Source: Mycobacterium hubeiense (lineage in GTDB: Bacteria > Actinomycetota > Actinomycetes > Mycobacteriales > Mycobacteriaceae). Taken from it: DNA of 64,000 bases. The notes under the pieces were generated by a model. That model was not told where the DNA came from and did no database searches. It was given only the letters and a program-made list of their open reading frames with translations. Location of the stretch: the NCBI RefSeq assembly GCF_002838065.1, contig NZ_PIZU01000019.1, positions 1-64,000 on the forward strand. The letters run 5' to 3'. Each line of letters starts with the position of its first letter. The first letter of the stretch is position 1. The position numbers were made by a program, and so were the translations under genes. Below, one piece after another: positions 17,386 to 26,355 of this stretch.

Positions 17386-18363
17386 ATGTTGGCGCGTAAC
17401 GCTGAATCGCTGTACTGGATCGGCCGCTATGTGGAACGCGCCGACGACACCGCACGCATCCTCGACGTGACGGTGCACCAGCTGCTCGAGGATTCCAGCG
17501 TCGATCCGGATCAGGCGTCCCGGACACTGCTGCGGGTGCTGGGCATGGAGGCACCCGACAGCGAGCTCGACGTGTGGTCGCTGACCGACATTGTCGCGTT
17601 CAGCCGCGACAGGCAGGGCGGCTGCTCGATCGTCGACGCGATCTCGGCCGCACGGGAAAACGCCCGCGGCGCACGCGAAGTCACCTCAACCGAGATCTGG
17701 GAATGCCTGAACACCACCTACAACGCACTGCCCGAGCGTGAGCGGGCCGCGAAACGGCTTGGCCCGCACGAGTTCTTGTCCTTCGTGGAGGGCCGTGCCG
17801 CGATGTTCGCCGGGCTGGCCGACTCGACGCTGAGCCGCGACGACGGCTACCGTTTCATGGTGCTGGGCCGCGCCATCGAGCGCGTCGATATGACGGTGCG
17901 CCTGCTGTTGTCCCGCGTCGGCGACAGCGCGTCCTCACCGGCCTGGGTCACCCTGTTGCGCTCGGCCGGTGCCCACGACACCTACCTGCGCACCTACCGC
18001 GGGGTGCTCGACGCCAACCGGGTCGTCGAATTCATGCTGCTGGACCGGCCTTTCCCGCGGTCGATTTTCTACTCCCTGCGGCTGGCCGAGCACAGCCTCG
18101 ACGAACTGCAAAAGCGTCCCCACAACCGGCTGGGCGCCACCGCCGAGACGCAGCGGTTGCTCGGCAGGGCGCGCAGCGAGTTGGAGTTCCTCCAGCCCGG
18201 GGCGTTGCTGGAGTCACTCGAAGAGCGCCTGGCCGGCTTGCAGAAGACGTGCCGCGACGTGGGAGAAGCGTTGGCGCTGCAGTACTTCCACTCCGCGCCG
18301 TGGGTGGCGTGGCACGACGCCGGGCGCAACGGGTCGCTGGTGATCGAAGAAGGCGAGATCTAG
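17386..18363 (+). CDS. alpha-E domain protein (partner of ATP-grasp)
   Basis: A 325-residue, almost wholly helical protein, homologous to M. tuberculosis Rv2410c. It begins '[20 protein letters not shown]', the hallmark of the alpha-E family, and later has '[16 protein letters not shown]'. An AGGAG ribosome site overlaps the stop of the ATP-grasp gene, 9 bp upstream of the ATG. Alpha-E proteins occur almost only beside circularly permuted ATP-grasp and transglutaminase genes and are thought to work with them. The stop codon is followed immediately by the next start. Confidence 0.9.
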   Translation: MLARNAESLYWIGRYVERADDTARILDVTVHQLLEDSSVDPDQASRTLLRVLGMEAPDSELDVWSLTDIVAFSRDRQGGCSIVDAISAARENARGAREVTSTEIWECLNTTYNALPERERAAKRLGPHEFLSFVEGRAAMFAGLADSTLSRDDGYRFMVLGRAIERVDMTVRLLLSRVGDSASSPAWVTLLRSAGAHDTYLRTYRGVLDANRVVEFMLLDRPFPRSIFYSLRLAEHSLDELQKRPHNRLGATAETQRLLGRARSELEFLQPGALLESLEERLAGLQKTCRDVGEALALQYFHSAPWVAWHDAGRNGSLVIEEGEI

Positions 18364-20133
18364 ATGTGGCGGATGCGGGTCGTGCACTCGACCGGCTACG
18401 CGTACAAGTCGCCGGTGACCGCCTCGTTCAATGAAGCCCGGCTGACGCCGCGGTCGGACAACCGGCAGAACGTCATCCTCAACCGCGTCGAAACCGTCCC
18501 GGCCACCAGGTCGTATCGCTATGTCGACTACTGGGGCACCGCCGTCACGGCGTTCGACTTGCACGCCCCGCACACCGAGCTCGAGGTGACCTCGTCGTCG
18601 GTGGTGGAAACCGACCGCGGGGAGATGCCGACGACCGAGGTCAGCTGGGAGGACCTGCATTCCGAGGCGGTGATCGACCGGTTCGACGAAGTGCTGAGCC
18701 CCACCAGGTACACCCCGGAGAGCAAACGATTGCAGCGGGTGGGGGAGCGCATCGCCAAGTACCACGATCCACAGGAGACGGTGATCGCGGCCGCACACTG
18801 GGTGCACGGTGAACTCGACTACGTCAAGGGCACCACGGGCGTGCACTCGTCGGGGCTGGATGCGCTGCGGGAAGGAAAGGGGGTCTGCCAGGATTTCGCC
18901 CACCTGACGCTGATCCTGTTGCGCAGCATGGGGATTCCTGCCCGCTACGTATCGGGGTACTTGCACCCCAAGCGCAAGGCCGTGATCGGGGACACCATCG
19001 ACGGGCAGAGCCACGCGTGGATACAGGCCTGGACGGGCGGTTGGTGGCACTACGACCCGACAAACGACGCCGAGATCAACGAGCAGTACATCAGCGTCGG
19101 CGTGGGCCGGGACTACAAAGACGTCAGCCCGCTCAAGGGCATCTACACCGGCGAAGGGTCCACCGACCTGGACGTCGTTGTGGAAATCACCCGGCTGGCT
19201 TGACGCGCACGCAGCGCCGAAACTGAGCCTGTGATCGAGATTTCGGCCAAACTTCGCACATAAGTCAGTTTCGACGCCCATCACCGTCGGCACACGCCGG
19301 GATGGACTTTCCACGCGGTGTAGGTCATCGCCCAGTTCGATCTGTCGCGCGAACGCCGACGCGGCCAGCTCCCGCCACTCGTCTTCTTGGCCCGGCGCGA
19401 TGCCGGGCACGTAGTGGGTGAGGATGAGGATGCCCACCCCGGCCCGGGTGGCGGTGGCGGCGGCTTCCTCGACCGACGAGTGATAGCGGCAGATGTCGCG
19501 GATCCGCTGCTGTGGCAGGGATTCGATGAGGTCTTTGCGAATCACCGTGTGCACCAACGCTCCCGCGCCCGCAGCCAGCGCGTCGAGGCTCTCGCAGGGC
19601 ACGGTGTCACCGGCGAGCACCACCGACGCGCCGTCGTGCTCGATGCGAAAGCCGACGGTCGGCGCGACCGGCCGGTGATCGGTTGGGGCCGCACGGATCT
19701 GCACGCCGTCGCGGTCCCACACCACACCGTCGGCGTACTCCTGGACAGCCACCGACGGCGGCGCGGTGAGGTCGGCGTGGTGGGCGATCCGGTAGCCGAT
19801 ATCGAACGAGAATGCCTTCAGCGTCGCGTCGACCACCTCGGCGGTGCCGGGCGGGCCGATGATCGGCAACGGCGGCGGATCGGGTGCGAACGTGCTGACC
19901 CACCGGGTGATCAGCACGTCGCCGAGGTCGGCGATGTGGTCGCTGTGCAGGTGGGTGAGCAGCAGGGCGGTCAGCGCGTTGGCGCCGACGCCGATCGCCG
20001 CGGCCCGCTGCAGCACCCCGCGCCCGCAATCGACCAGGAATGTCTGTCCGCCCGCGCGGATTAGCGTCGACGGGCCGGCCCGCCGCGGATCGGGAAGGGG
20101 ACTGCCGGTGCCGAGCAGCGTCACCTCGATCAT
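18214..20133 (-). CDS. RNase Z-like metallo-beta-lactamase protein; frame runs on without its usual stop
   Basis: The gene starts at ATG 20133 ('[20 protein letters not shown]'), homologous to M. tuberculosis Rv2407. Metal ligands are visible in '[15 protein letters not shown]' (HxHxDH), 'APTDHRP', 'VLAGDTVP' and 'LTHYVPG'. The family normally ends about residue 275-280 (near 19300). Here no in-frame stop occurs, and the frame continues through the inverted-repeat element and antisense across the transglutaminase and alpha-E genes to 18214, giving 639 residues. Only 19300-20133 is family sequence. RNase Z enzymes trim tRNA 3' ends; mycobacterial members of this group are not all proven tRNases. 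Either the stop was lost by insertion of the repeat, or a base is missing. Confidence 0.6.
   Translation of the reverse strand: MIEVTLLGTGSPLPDPRRAGPSTLIRAGGQTFLVDCGRGVLQRAAAIGVGANALTALLLTHLHSDHIADLGDVLITRWVSTFAPDPPPLPIIGPPGTAEVVDATLKAFSFDIGYRIAHHADLTAPPSVAVQEYADGVVWDRDGVQIRAAPTDHRPVAPTVGFRIEHDGASVVLAGDTVPCESLDALAAGAGALVHTVIRKDLIESLPQQRIRDICRYHSSVEEAAATATRAGVGILILTHYVPGIAPGQEDEWRELAASAFARQIELGDDLHRVESPSRRVPTVMGVETDLCAKFGRNLDHRLSFGAACASSQPGDFHNDVQVGGPFAGVDALERADVFVVPAHADADVLLVDLGVVCRVVVPPTARPGLYPRVALPVDGVPDHGLALGVQVPRYVAGRNPHAAQQDQRQVGEILADPLSFPQRIQPRRVHARGALDVVEFTVHPVCGRDHRLLWIVVLGDALPHPLQSFALRGVPGGAQHFVEPVDHRLGMQVLPADLGRRHLPAVGFHHRRRGHLELGVRGVQVERRDGGAPVVDIAIRPGGRDGFDAVEDDVLPVVRPRRQPGFIERGGHRRLVRVAGRVHDPHPPHLDLAFFDHQRPVAPGVVPRHPRRGVEVLQRQRFSHVAARLLQAGQALFE
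18364..19203 (+). CDS. transglutaminase-like cysteine protease family protein
   Basis: A 279-residue homologue of M. tuberculosis Rv2409c. It has an N-terminal bacterial transglutaminase-like region ('[21 protein letters not shown]') and the catalytic triad in '[21 protein letters not shown]' read in two parts: Cys in GVCQD, His in '[10 protein letters not shown]' and Asp in 'WWHYDPTND'. The ATG directly abuts the TAG of the alpha-E gene, so translation is coupled. Members may act as peptidases or amide-transferring enzymes; which one applies here is not shown. It is the last gene of the three-gene unit. Confidence 0.92.
   Translation: MWRMRVVHSTGYAYKSPVTASFNEARLTPRSDNRQNVILNRVETVPATRSYRYVDYWGTAVTAFDLHAPHTELEVTSSSVVETDRGEMPTTEVSWEDLHSEAVIDRFDEVLSPTRYTPESKRLQRVGERIAKYHDPQETVIAAAHWVHGELDYVKGTTGVHSSGLDALREGKGVCQDFAHLTLILLRSMGIPARYVSGYLHPKRKAVIGDTIDGQSHAWIQAWTGGWWHYDPTNDAEINEQYISVGVGRDYKDVSPLKGIYTGEGSTDLDVVVEITRLA
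19214..19277 (+). repeat. 64-bp element bounded by inverted repeats
   Basis: Thirteen-base arms GCGcCGAAACTGA (19214-19226) and TCAGTTTCGaCGC (19265-19277) are inverted copies with one mismatch, separated by 38 bp. The element lies 10 bp after the transglutaminase stop and exactly where the convergent RNase Z-like gene should end. Size, position and imperfect palindrome resemble short dispersed intergenic repeats of mycobacteria. Only one copy was noticed in this window. It could also fold as a bidirectional RNA hairpin. Confidence 0.55.
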
Positions 20134-20171
20134 GGGCCCAGGTATACCCGCCGCCCCGCGGGAATGTGCCG

Positions 20172-20567
20172 CTATTCGCGCCCGGCCGACACCCACGTCA
20201 GGTCGGCATAGCGCTGACCCGAGACCGCCGCGCCATAGGCCGCGTCGCCGCGCACGCTCGGCCGGCCGGCGGCGCGGTCGGCCGGGTTTGTTGTGATGCC
20301 GAATTTGGTTGCCAGCGTCACCTCGTCGCGCCGGTCGGCGAGCAGCTTGGCGATGAGGCGTTCGTTGGCCCCGCCGCCATAGATGTTGGCGGTGTCGATG
20401 AACGTCACCCCGAGATCGAGACAACGATGCAACGTGGCCAATGACTCGGCGTCGTCGACCTCACCGTAGACCGGAGTCAACGCCATGGCGCCGAAACCGA
20501 TTGCACTGACGGTTAATTCGTCGCCGAGGGTGACTGTGGGCACGGAGTTCGCATTGGTCCTGGTCAA
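20172..20567 (-). pseudogene. aldo/keto reductase, N-terminal third only
   Basis: The first ~110 residues are a normal aldo/keto reductase start: '[19 protein letters not shown]', the catalytic Asp/Tyr region '[19 protein letters not shown]' and '[11 protein letters not shown]'. After '[10 protein letters not shown]' the family should continue with a helix and roughly 200 further residues. Instead the frame ends after about 20 unrelated residues at 20172, and the RNase Z-like gene starts 38 bp on. The rest of the barrel, including the catalytic Lys/His-containing strands' partners and the NADP site, is missing, so this is a deletion remnant. Confidence 0.75.
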
Positions 20568-20650
20568 TCCCAGCGGTCAGCCGGGCGAATCTATTCCGTC
20601 GTCGCTCAAAATCGTGCCCTTTCGCAGCGGCCTCTACGGACTTAGCCTGG

Positions 20651-20666
20651 TGTGAGTTACCTCACG
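20651..20666 (+). promoter_or_regulatory. CRP-like binding site upstream of the CBS gene
   Basis: TGTGAGTTACCTCACG matches the TGTGA-N6-TCACA palindrome of cAMP receptor proteins at nine of ten defined positions. It lies between a -10-like TAGCCT (20643-20648) and the GGAGG ribosome site (20670-20674) of the gene starting at 20680. That placement over the start of transcription would favour repression. It is a sequence match only. Confidence 0.45.
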
Positions 20667-20679
20667 AGCGGAGGCTTCG

Positions 20680-21111
20680 ATGCGTATCGCGGACGTGTTG
20701 CGGAACAAAGGCGCAGACGTGGCGACGATAGCTCCCGACAAGTCGGTCAGTGAACTGCTTGCGGGGCTCGCCGAGCGCAACATCGGCGCGATGGTGGTGA
20801 TGGGGCCCGACGGGTTGGTTGGCATCGTTTCCGAGCGCGACGTGGTGCGCAAACTGCACGAACAGGGCGCCGACCTGTTGTCGCGGCCGGTGTCGGAGAT
20901 CATGACGACACTGGTGGCGACATGCAGCCCGGGCGACTCCGTCGATTCCCTCAGCGCGCTGATGACGAAGAACCGTGTTCGCCACATTCCCGTCCTCGAC
21001 GGCGGCCGACTGGCCGGCATCGTCAGCATCGGCGACGTGGTCAAGACCCGGATGGAGGAGCTGGAGTTGGAGCAGGAGGCGCTGCAGGCCTACATCACGC
21101 AGGGGCGCTGA
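20680..21111 (+). CDS. tandem CBS-domain protein
   Basis: A 143-residue protein that is two CBS motifs and nothing else: 'TIAPDKSVSELLAGLAERNIG' (read in two parts), 'GIVSERDVVRKL', then 'SPGDSVDSLSALMTKNRVRH' and 'GIVSIGDVVKTRMEELELEQEAL'. It is homologous to M. tuberculosis Rv2406c. Bateman modules of this kind bind adenine nucleotides such as AMP or ATP and regulate partner proteins; no partner can be named. GGAGG precedes the ATG by 5 nt. A GNAT gene follows 7 bp later and is probably co-transcribed. Confidence 0.92.
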   Translation: MRIADVLRNKGADVATIAPDKSVSELLAGLAERNIGAMVVMGPDGLVGIVSERDVVRKLHEQGADLLSRPVSEIMTTLVATCSPGDSVDSLSALMTKNRVRHIPVLDGGRLAGIVSIGDVVKTRMEELELEQEALQAYITQGR

Positions 21112-21118
21112 GCCGCCG

Positions 21119-21730
21119 GTGCCGACCGATATCGGCGTCCGCCGACCCGACAAGGCCGACGTGCGCGCGGTGGCCGCCACGCTGGGCCGCGCCTTCTACG
21201 ACGATCCGGTGATGACCTGGATGCTGCCCAACGCCGCCCGCCGGGCCAAGGGGCTGCCGCGGATGTTCGCGGCCATGACGCGTCATCATTTTCTCGCCGG
21301 CGGCGGGGCGGAGGTGGCGCACCGGTCGGAGCAGATCGGCGCCGCGGCGCTGTGGGATCCGCCGGGCGCGTGGAAGCACTCCAGGCGCGAGGAACTGCGG
21401 ATGCTGCCCGGCATCATGCTCGCGATGGGCGGTCGTGCCCGGCGCAGTATGCAGGTCACCGAGCTGATGAAGCAACACCACCCCGAGGAGCCGCACTGGT
21501 ACCTCGCCGTGATTGGCAGCGATCCGTCGGTGCGCGGCGGCGGTTTCGGGCAGGCGCTCATGCACTCACGCCTGGACCGGGTCGACGCCGAGCACGCGCC
21601 CGCCTACCTCGAATCGAGCAATCCGGACAACATCCCGTACTACAACCGGTTCGGCTTCGAGCTCAGCGGGGAGATCAAGCTGCCCGAGGGCGGGCCCAGC
21701 CTGTACCCGATGTGGCGGGCGGCGCGCTAG
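21119..21730 (+). CDS. GNAT family N-acetyltransferase
   Basis: A 203-residue protein from GTG 21119 ('MPTDIGVRRPDKADVRAVAA'); earlier in-frame starts lie inside the CBS gene. It has the acetyl-CoA-binding motif 'LAVIGSDPSVRGGGFGQALM' (the R/Q-x-x-G-x-G/A loop is RGGGFG) and the C-terminal 'YLESSNPDNIPYYNRFGFEL' of the GNAT fold. The substrate is not recognisable. Its TAG stop overlaps the stop of the convergent PemK-like gene within a CTAG. Confidence 0.88.
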   Translation: MPTDIGVRRPDKADVRAVAATLGRAFYDDPVMTWMLPNAARRAKGLPRMFAAMTRHHFLAGGGAEVAHRSEQIGAAALWDPPGAWKHSRREELRMLPGIMLAMGGRARRSMQVTELMKQHHPEEPHWYLAVIGSDPSVRGGGFGQALMHSRLDRVDAEHAPAYLESSNPDNIPYYNRFGFELSGEIKLPEGGPSLYPMWRAAR

Positions 21731-22317
21731 CTCCAGGAGTATTCGGCACGCAGCCGGGCGGCGACGATCTCGAAGCGGTCCCGGTCCAGAATCGCGCCCT
21801 CGCGGCGGATGCTCTCCTCGGGCACATCGAGCACCCGGTCCAGCCGCACCCAGCTGTCGCGGCCGTCGTAATCCCAGGTGCCCGACCCGATACCGACCCA
21901 GTTCGGGTCGTCATGGTGGTGGTCCTGGCTGGACAGCATCAGGCCGAGCAGCATCTGGCGGTCGCGGCCGACCACCAGCACCGGGCGGTCCTTGCCGCGC
22001 GTCGGGTCGTCTTCGTAGACCACCCACGTCCACACGATCTCTCCGGGATCGGCACGGCCGTCAAGATCGGGGGCGTACACCACCTTGCGGGCCCGCTGCG
22101 CGGTGGGAACGCTGTGCTTGGTCACCGGGCGGCCGGCGGTGATCTGTTGGGGCGCCTCGTCGGAGACGCCGGTCAGCGCGTCGATGCCGAGCTTGATGCC
22201 CTGCTGAATGGTGCGCGGCAGGGTCTCGGGGGTCTGCAACTGGCGGATGAACTTCGGCGCCTCGTTGAACACCAGGTTCTCGGCAAAACGCTGAAACGTC
22301 TTCCACGGCGACGTCAT
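21727..22317 (-). CDS. PemK/MazF-like fold protein (Rv2405 family)
   Basis: A 196-residue protein from ATG 22317 ('MTSPWKTFQRFAENLV'). The first ~95 residues are a family-specific extension ('FNEAPKFIRQLQTPETLPRT'). The remainder carries a PemK/MazF-like barrel, with 'IVWTWVVYEDDPTRGKDRPVL', split by a bend, and 'LLGLMLSSQDHHHDDPN'. Canonical MazF toxins are about 115 residues and have an adjacent antitoxin; neither holds here. It is probably a housekeeping relative of the fold, homologous to M. tuberculosis Rv2405. It is divergent from lepA. Confidence 0.8.
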   Translation of the reverse strand: MTSPWKTFQRFAENLVFNEAPKFIRQLQTPETLPRTIQQGIKLGIDALTGVSDEAPQQITAGRPVTKHSVPTAQRARKVVYAPDLDGRADPGEIVWTWVVYEDDPTRGKDRPVLVVGRDRQMLLGLMLSSQDHHHDDPNWVGIGSGTWDYDGRDSWVRLDRVLDVPEESIRREGAILDRDRFEIVAARLRAEYSWS

Positions 22318-22352
22318 GATTCGAGCATAAGCGAGTCCGCCGTCGCGCGATT

Positions 22353-24266
22353 GTGTCGACGAGGCCCTGCATAGATACGCTGGAGGCACCCCAGACTGAC
22401 CCCTACCAGGAGATTCCCATCAGCAGCTTCGCCGACCAGACCTTCACCGCGCCGGCGCAGATTCGGAACTTCTGCATCATCGCCCACATCGACCACGGCA
22501 AGTCGACGCTGGCAGACCGGATGCTGCAGCTCACCGGCGTGGTCGACGACCGCACCATGCGCGCGCAGTACCTGGACCGCATGGACATCGAGCGGGAGCG
22601 TGGCATCACCATCAAGGCCCAGAACGTGCGGCTGCCGTGGAAGGTGGACGGAACGGATTACGTCCTGCACCTGATCGACACGCCGGGCCACGTCGACTTC
22701 ACCTACGAGGTGTCCCGGGCGCTGGAGGCCTGCGAGGGGGCCGTGCTGCTGGTGGACGCCGCCCAGGGCATCGAGGCGCAGACATTGGCCAACCTGTATC
22801 TGGCGCTGGACCGCGACCTGCACATCATCCCGGTGCTCAACAAGATCGACCTGCCCGCCGCCGACCCGGAGCGCTACGCCGGCGAGATCGCGCACATCAT
22901 CGGCTGCGAGCCCAGCGATGTGCTGCGCGTGTCTGGAAAGACGGGTGAGGGCGTCGCCGATCTGCTGGACCACGTCGTGCGCGAGGTGCCGCCGCCGACC
23001 GGCGACGCCGACGCGCCGACGCGGGCGATGATCTTCGACTCCGTCTACGACATCTACCGCGGCGTGGTGACCTACGTGCGCGTCGTCGACGGCAAGATCA
23101 CCCCGCGTGAACGCATCGCGATGATGTCCACCGGCGCGACCCACGAGCTGCTCGAGGTCGGCATCGTTTCCCCCGAGCCCAAGCCGTCGGCGGGCCTTGG
23201 CGTGGGGGAGGTCGGCTATCTGATCACCGGTGTAAAGGACGTCCGCCAATCCAAGGTCGGGGACACCGTCACCACTGCGCGTCACGGCGCCAAAGAAGCC
23301 CTCACCGGATACCGCGAACCCAAGCCGATGGTGTACTCCGGGCTGTATCCCGTCGACGGCTCGGACTATCCGAATCTGCGCGACGCGCTGGACAAGCTGC
23401 AACTCAACGACGCCGCGTTGACCTACGAGCCCGAGACGTCGGTGGCGCTCGGATTCGGTTTCCGCTGCGGCTTTTTGGGGCTGCTGCACATGGAGATCAC
23501 CCGCGAGCGGCTGGAACGCGAATTCGACCTCGACCTCATCTCGACGTCACCCAACGTCGTGTACCGGGTGATCCAGGACGATGGGACGGAGAAGGTCGTC
23601 ACCAACCCGTCGGACTGGCCGGCCGGCAAGATCCGCACCGTGTACGAACCGGTGGTGAAGACGACGATCATCGCGCCCAGCGAGTTCATCGGCACCATCA
23701 TGGAGCTCTGCCAGTCCCGCCGCGGCGAGCTCGGCGGCATGGACTATCTGTCGCCTGAGCGCGTCGAGCTGCGCTACACAATGCCGTTGGGCGAGATCAT
23801 CTTCGACTTCTTCGACTCGCTGAAGTCGCGCACCCGCGGCTACGCCAGCCTGGACTACGAGGAGGCCGGCGAGCAGGAGGCCGATCTGGTCAAGGTGGAT
23901 ATCCTGCTGCAGGGCGAGGCCGTCGACGCGTTTTCCGCGATCGTGCACAAGGATTCGGCGTTCGCCTACGGCAACAAGATGACCACCAAACTCAAGGAAC
24001 TCATCCCGCGCCAGCAGTTCGAGGTGCCGGTGCAGGCCGCGATCGGCTCGAAAATCATTGCCCGCGAGAACATTCGCGCCATCCGCAAGGACGTGCTGTC
24101 CAAGTGCTACGGCGGTGACATCACCCGCAAGCGCAAACTGCTGGAGAAGCAGAAAGAGGGCAAGAAGCGGATGAAAACCATTGGTCGGGTGGACGTTCCG
24201 CAGGAAGCCTTCGTCGCGGCGCTGTCCACCGACGCCGGCGGCGACAAGGACAAAGCCAAGAAGTGA
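22353..24266 (+). CDS. lepA: elongation factor 4 (LepA)
   Basis: A 637-residue translational GTPase. GTPase motifs: G1 'AHIDHGKST', G2 'RGITIK', G3 'DTPGHVDF' and G4 'NKIDLP'. They are followed by EF-G-like domains and the LepA-specific C-terminal domain ending '[13 protein letters not shown]'. LepA/EF4 back-translocates or remodels stalled ribosomes. The GTG at 22353 gives an N-terminal extension before the conserved '[19 protein letters not shown]', similar to the extension in other mycobacterial LepA proteins; the exact start is uncertain. The stop is one base from that of the convergent trehalase. Confidence 0.95.
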   Translation: MSTRPCIDTLEAPQTDPYQEIPISSFADQTFTAPAQIRNFCIIAHIDHGKSTLADRMLQLTGVVDDRTMRAQYLDRMDIERERGITIKAQNVRLPWKVDGTDYVLHLIDTPGHVDFTYEVSRALEACEGAVLLVDAAQGIEAQTLANLYLALDRDLHIIPVLNKIDLPAADPERYAGEIAHIIGCEPSDVLRVSGKTGEGVADLLDHVVREVPPPTGDADAPTRAMIFDSVYDIYRGVVTYVRVVDGKITPRERIAMMSTGATHELLEVGIVSPEPKPSAGLGVGEVGYLITGVKDVRQSKVGDTVTTARHGAKEALTGYREPKPMVYSGLYPVDGSDYPNLRDALDKLQLNDAALTYEPETSVALGFGFRCGFLGLLHMEITRERLEREFDLDLISTSPNVVYRVIQDDGTEKVVTNPSDWPAGKIRTVYEPVVKTTIIAPSEFIGTIMELCQSRRGELGGMDYLSPERVELRYTMPLGEIIFDFFDSLKSRTRGYASLDYEEAGEQEADLVKVDILLQGEAVDAFSAIVHKDSAFAYGNKMTTKLKELIPRQQFEVPVQAAIGSKIIARENIRAIRKDVLSKCYGGDITRKRKLLEKQKEGKKRMKTIGRVDVPQEAFVAALSTDAGGDKDKAKK

Positions 24267-24267
24267 C

Positions 24268-26289
24268 CTACATCGGGGCGTTGGCGGGCACGAACACCCC
24301 GGAGCTGTCCGCCTCCTCCTCCGCGCGGATGACGTGCACCACCGCGTTGATCAACGCCAGATGGGTGAACGCCTGCGGGAAGTTGCCCAAATGCCGGCCG
24401 GTGCGCGGTTCGATCTCCTCGGCGTACAGGTGCAGCGGGCTGGCGAACGACAGCAGCCGTTCGCACAGATGCTTCGCCCGGCTCACCTCGCCGATCTCCA
24501 CCAGCGCCGACACCAGCCAGAACGAGCAGATGGTGAACGTGCCCTCCTCGCCGGAGAGCCCGTCGTCGGTCTCCTCGACCCGGTAGCGCAGCACCAAGCC
24601 GTCCTCGGTCAGCTCGTCGGCGATGGCCAGCACGGTGGCGCGCACCCGGGGATCGTCGGCGGGCAGGAACCGGGTCAGCACCGCCAGCAGCAGTGAGGCG
24701 TCCAGCGCGTCGTCGCCGTAGCGCTGGGTCAGCACGCCGCGGGAGTCCACGCCGTTCTTCAGCACGTCGGCCTTGATCTCCTCGGCGATGGCCCGCCACT
24801 GCTGCGCATAGCTCTTCTCGCCCTGCAGCTCGGCGAGTTTGGAGCCGCGGTCCAGCGCCACCCAGCACATGATCTTGCTCGACGTGAAGTGCTGCGGCTC
24901 GCCGCGCACCTCCCAGATCCCGCGGTCCGGTTCACGCCAATGCTTGATGGCCTCTTCCACCTGACCCTTGAGCACCGGCCACAGCTGATCGGACATCTGC
25001 TCGCGTGACTTCGCGTGCAGGTACACCGAATCGAGCATGGTGCCCCAGATGTCGTGCTGGCGTTGGTTGTAGGCGCCGTTGCCGATCCGCACTGGACGCG
25101 CGTTGTCATACCCGGACAGGTGAGGGAGTTCCTCTTCGACGAGGCTGCGTTCACCGCCGACGGCGTACATCACCTGAAGCGGGTGGCGCTCACCGTTGTT
25201 GACGCCGGACACGTCGGCGATGAACGCGAAGAAGTCGTCGGCCTCGCGGTCCAGACCCAGCGTGTACAGACCCCACAACGCGAACGTCGAGTCGCGCACC
25301 CATGCGTAGCGGTAGTCCCAATTTCGTTCGCCCTGAGGCGTTTCCGGCAGCGACGTCGTCGGCGCCGCCAGCAGCGCGCCGGTCGGCGAGTAGGTCAGGC
25401 CCTTCAGGGTGAGCGCGCTGCGCTGCAGATATGACCGCCACGGGTGGTCGGGGAAGTTGCCGATGTTGATCCACTGGCGCCAGCACTCACTGGTCGCCCA
25501 CATCTTGTCGGCGGCCTCGTCGTAGGTCTGCGGCACCGGATGCTTGGACCACGACAGCGCGACGAAGACGTTGTCGCCCTCTTTCATCCGGGTGCGGGCG
25601 CGCGCCTCGCGGCCCTCCAACCCGATGCGCAGGTTGGTGGTCAGCCGCAAGGTGGGATGCGAATCAGGGTTCTTGGTCGCCCGGGCGATCGCCTCGCCGT
25701 ACGCCTGGGCCGAATACTCCCAGCTGGCGCTCACCCGGTGATAGTCGAACGCCGGCTCGCAGTTCATCACCAGCTCGACCGTGCCGCTCACACACCGCAC
25801 GGTGCGCAGCAGGATGTGCTCGGCGTCCCAGTCCATCGGGGTGCGCCGATGGGTACGCGAGCGGGTTTCGATGTCGTGCCACGGGCCCATCACCAGCGCG
25901 TCACGGACGATCAGCCAGCCGGTGTGCGTCTGCCACGTCGTCTCCAGGATCAGGCTGCCCGGCAGGTAGCGGCGGGCGGCCGGCACGGACACCCCGTATG
26001 GGCCCAGCCGGAAATGTCCGGCCCCGCGGTCCAGGATCGCGCCGAACACGCTGGGGGAGTCGGGCCGCGGCACGCACAGCCATTCCACCGAACCGGCCGA
26101 GGAGATCAGGCAGGTGGTCTCGCAGTCGGACAGGAATGCGTAATCGGCGATCGGGGGAAACGGATTGCGCAACGACGAGCTCGGGGCGTACGGCACGGGC
26201 GCCGTCACGGTCAGCGGCGCCTGGGGCGCGCGGTCGGCCGCGGCGGCCTTGCTCGCCGCCTCGGTGGACTCTGTCTGTGGCAGGACCAT
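24268..26289 (-). CDS. GH15 trehalase
   Basis: A 673-residue glycoside hydrolase family 15 protein. Its N-terminus contains 'PIADYAFLSDCETTCLISSA' and 'VEWLCVPRPDSPSVFG', and the (alpha/alpha)6 barrel has the GH15 signature 'NWDYRYAWVRDSTFALWGLY' at about residues 320-340. It is homologous to M. tuberculosis Rv2402 and to the M. smegmatis enzyme shown to be an alpha,alpha-trehalase requiring phosphate and magnesium, so trehalose hydrolysis to glucose is the likely reaction. No signal peptide is present, so it is cytoplasmic. It faces lepA. Confidence 0.88.
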   Translation of the reverse strand: MVLPQTESTEAASKAAAADRAPQAPLTVTAPVPYAPSSSLRNPFPPIADYAFLSDCETTCLISSAGSVEWLCVPRPDSPSVFGAILDRGAGHFRLGPYGVSVPAARRYLPGSLILETTWQTHTGWLIVRDALVMGPWHDIETRSRTHRRTPMDWDAEHILLRTVRCVSGTVELVMNCEPAFDYHRVSASWEYSAQAYGEAIARATKNPDSHPTLRLTTNLRIGLEGREARARTRMKEGDNVFVALSWSKHPVPQTYDEAADKMWATSECWRQWINIGNFPDHPWRSYLQRSALTLKGLTYSPTGALLAAPTTSLPETPQGERNWDYRYAWVRDSTFALWGLYTLGLDREADDFFAFIADVSGVNNGERHPLQVMYAVGGERSLVEEELPHLSGYDNARPVRIGNGAYNQRQHDIWGTMLDSVYLHAKSREQMSDQLWPVLKGQVEEAIKHWREPDRGIWEVRGEPQHFTSSKIMCWVALDRGSKLAELQGEKSYAQQWRAIAEEIKADVLKNGVDSRGVLTQRYGDDALDASLLLAVLTRFLPADDPRVRATVLAIADELTEDGLVLRYRVEETDDGLSGEEGTFTICSFWLVSALVEIGEVSRAKHLCERLLSFASPLHLYAEEIEPRTGRHLGNFPQAFTHLALINAVVHVIRAEEEADSSGVFVPANAPM

Positions 26290-26355
26290 GCGGACATCAT
26301 CGACTCCCGACCCGCCCGGCGTCCACTCATCCGCCCGCGTGGCGGCGTTGCTGAC

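Noticed and set aside
22403..22615. Minus-strand frame inside lepA as a small gene
   Set aside because: Fully antisense to the conserved GTPase motifs of lepA; Met/Arg/Ser-rich shadow without a ribosome site.
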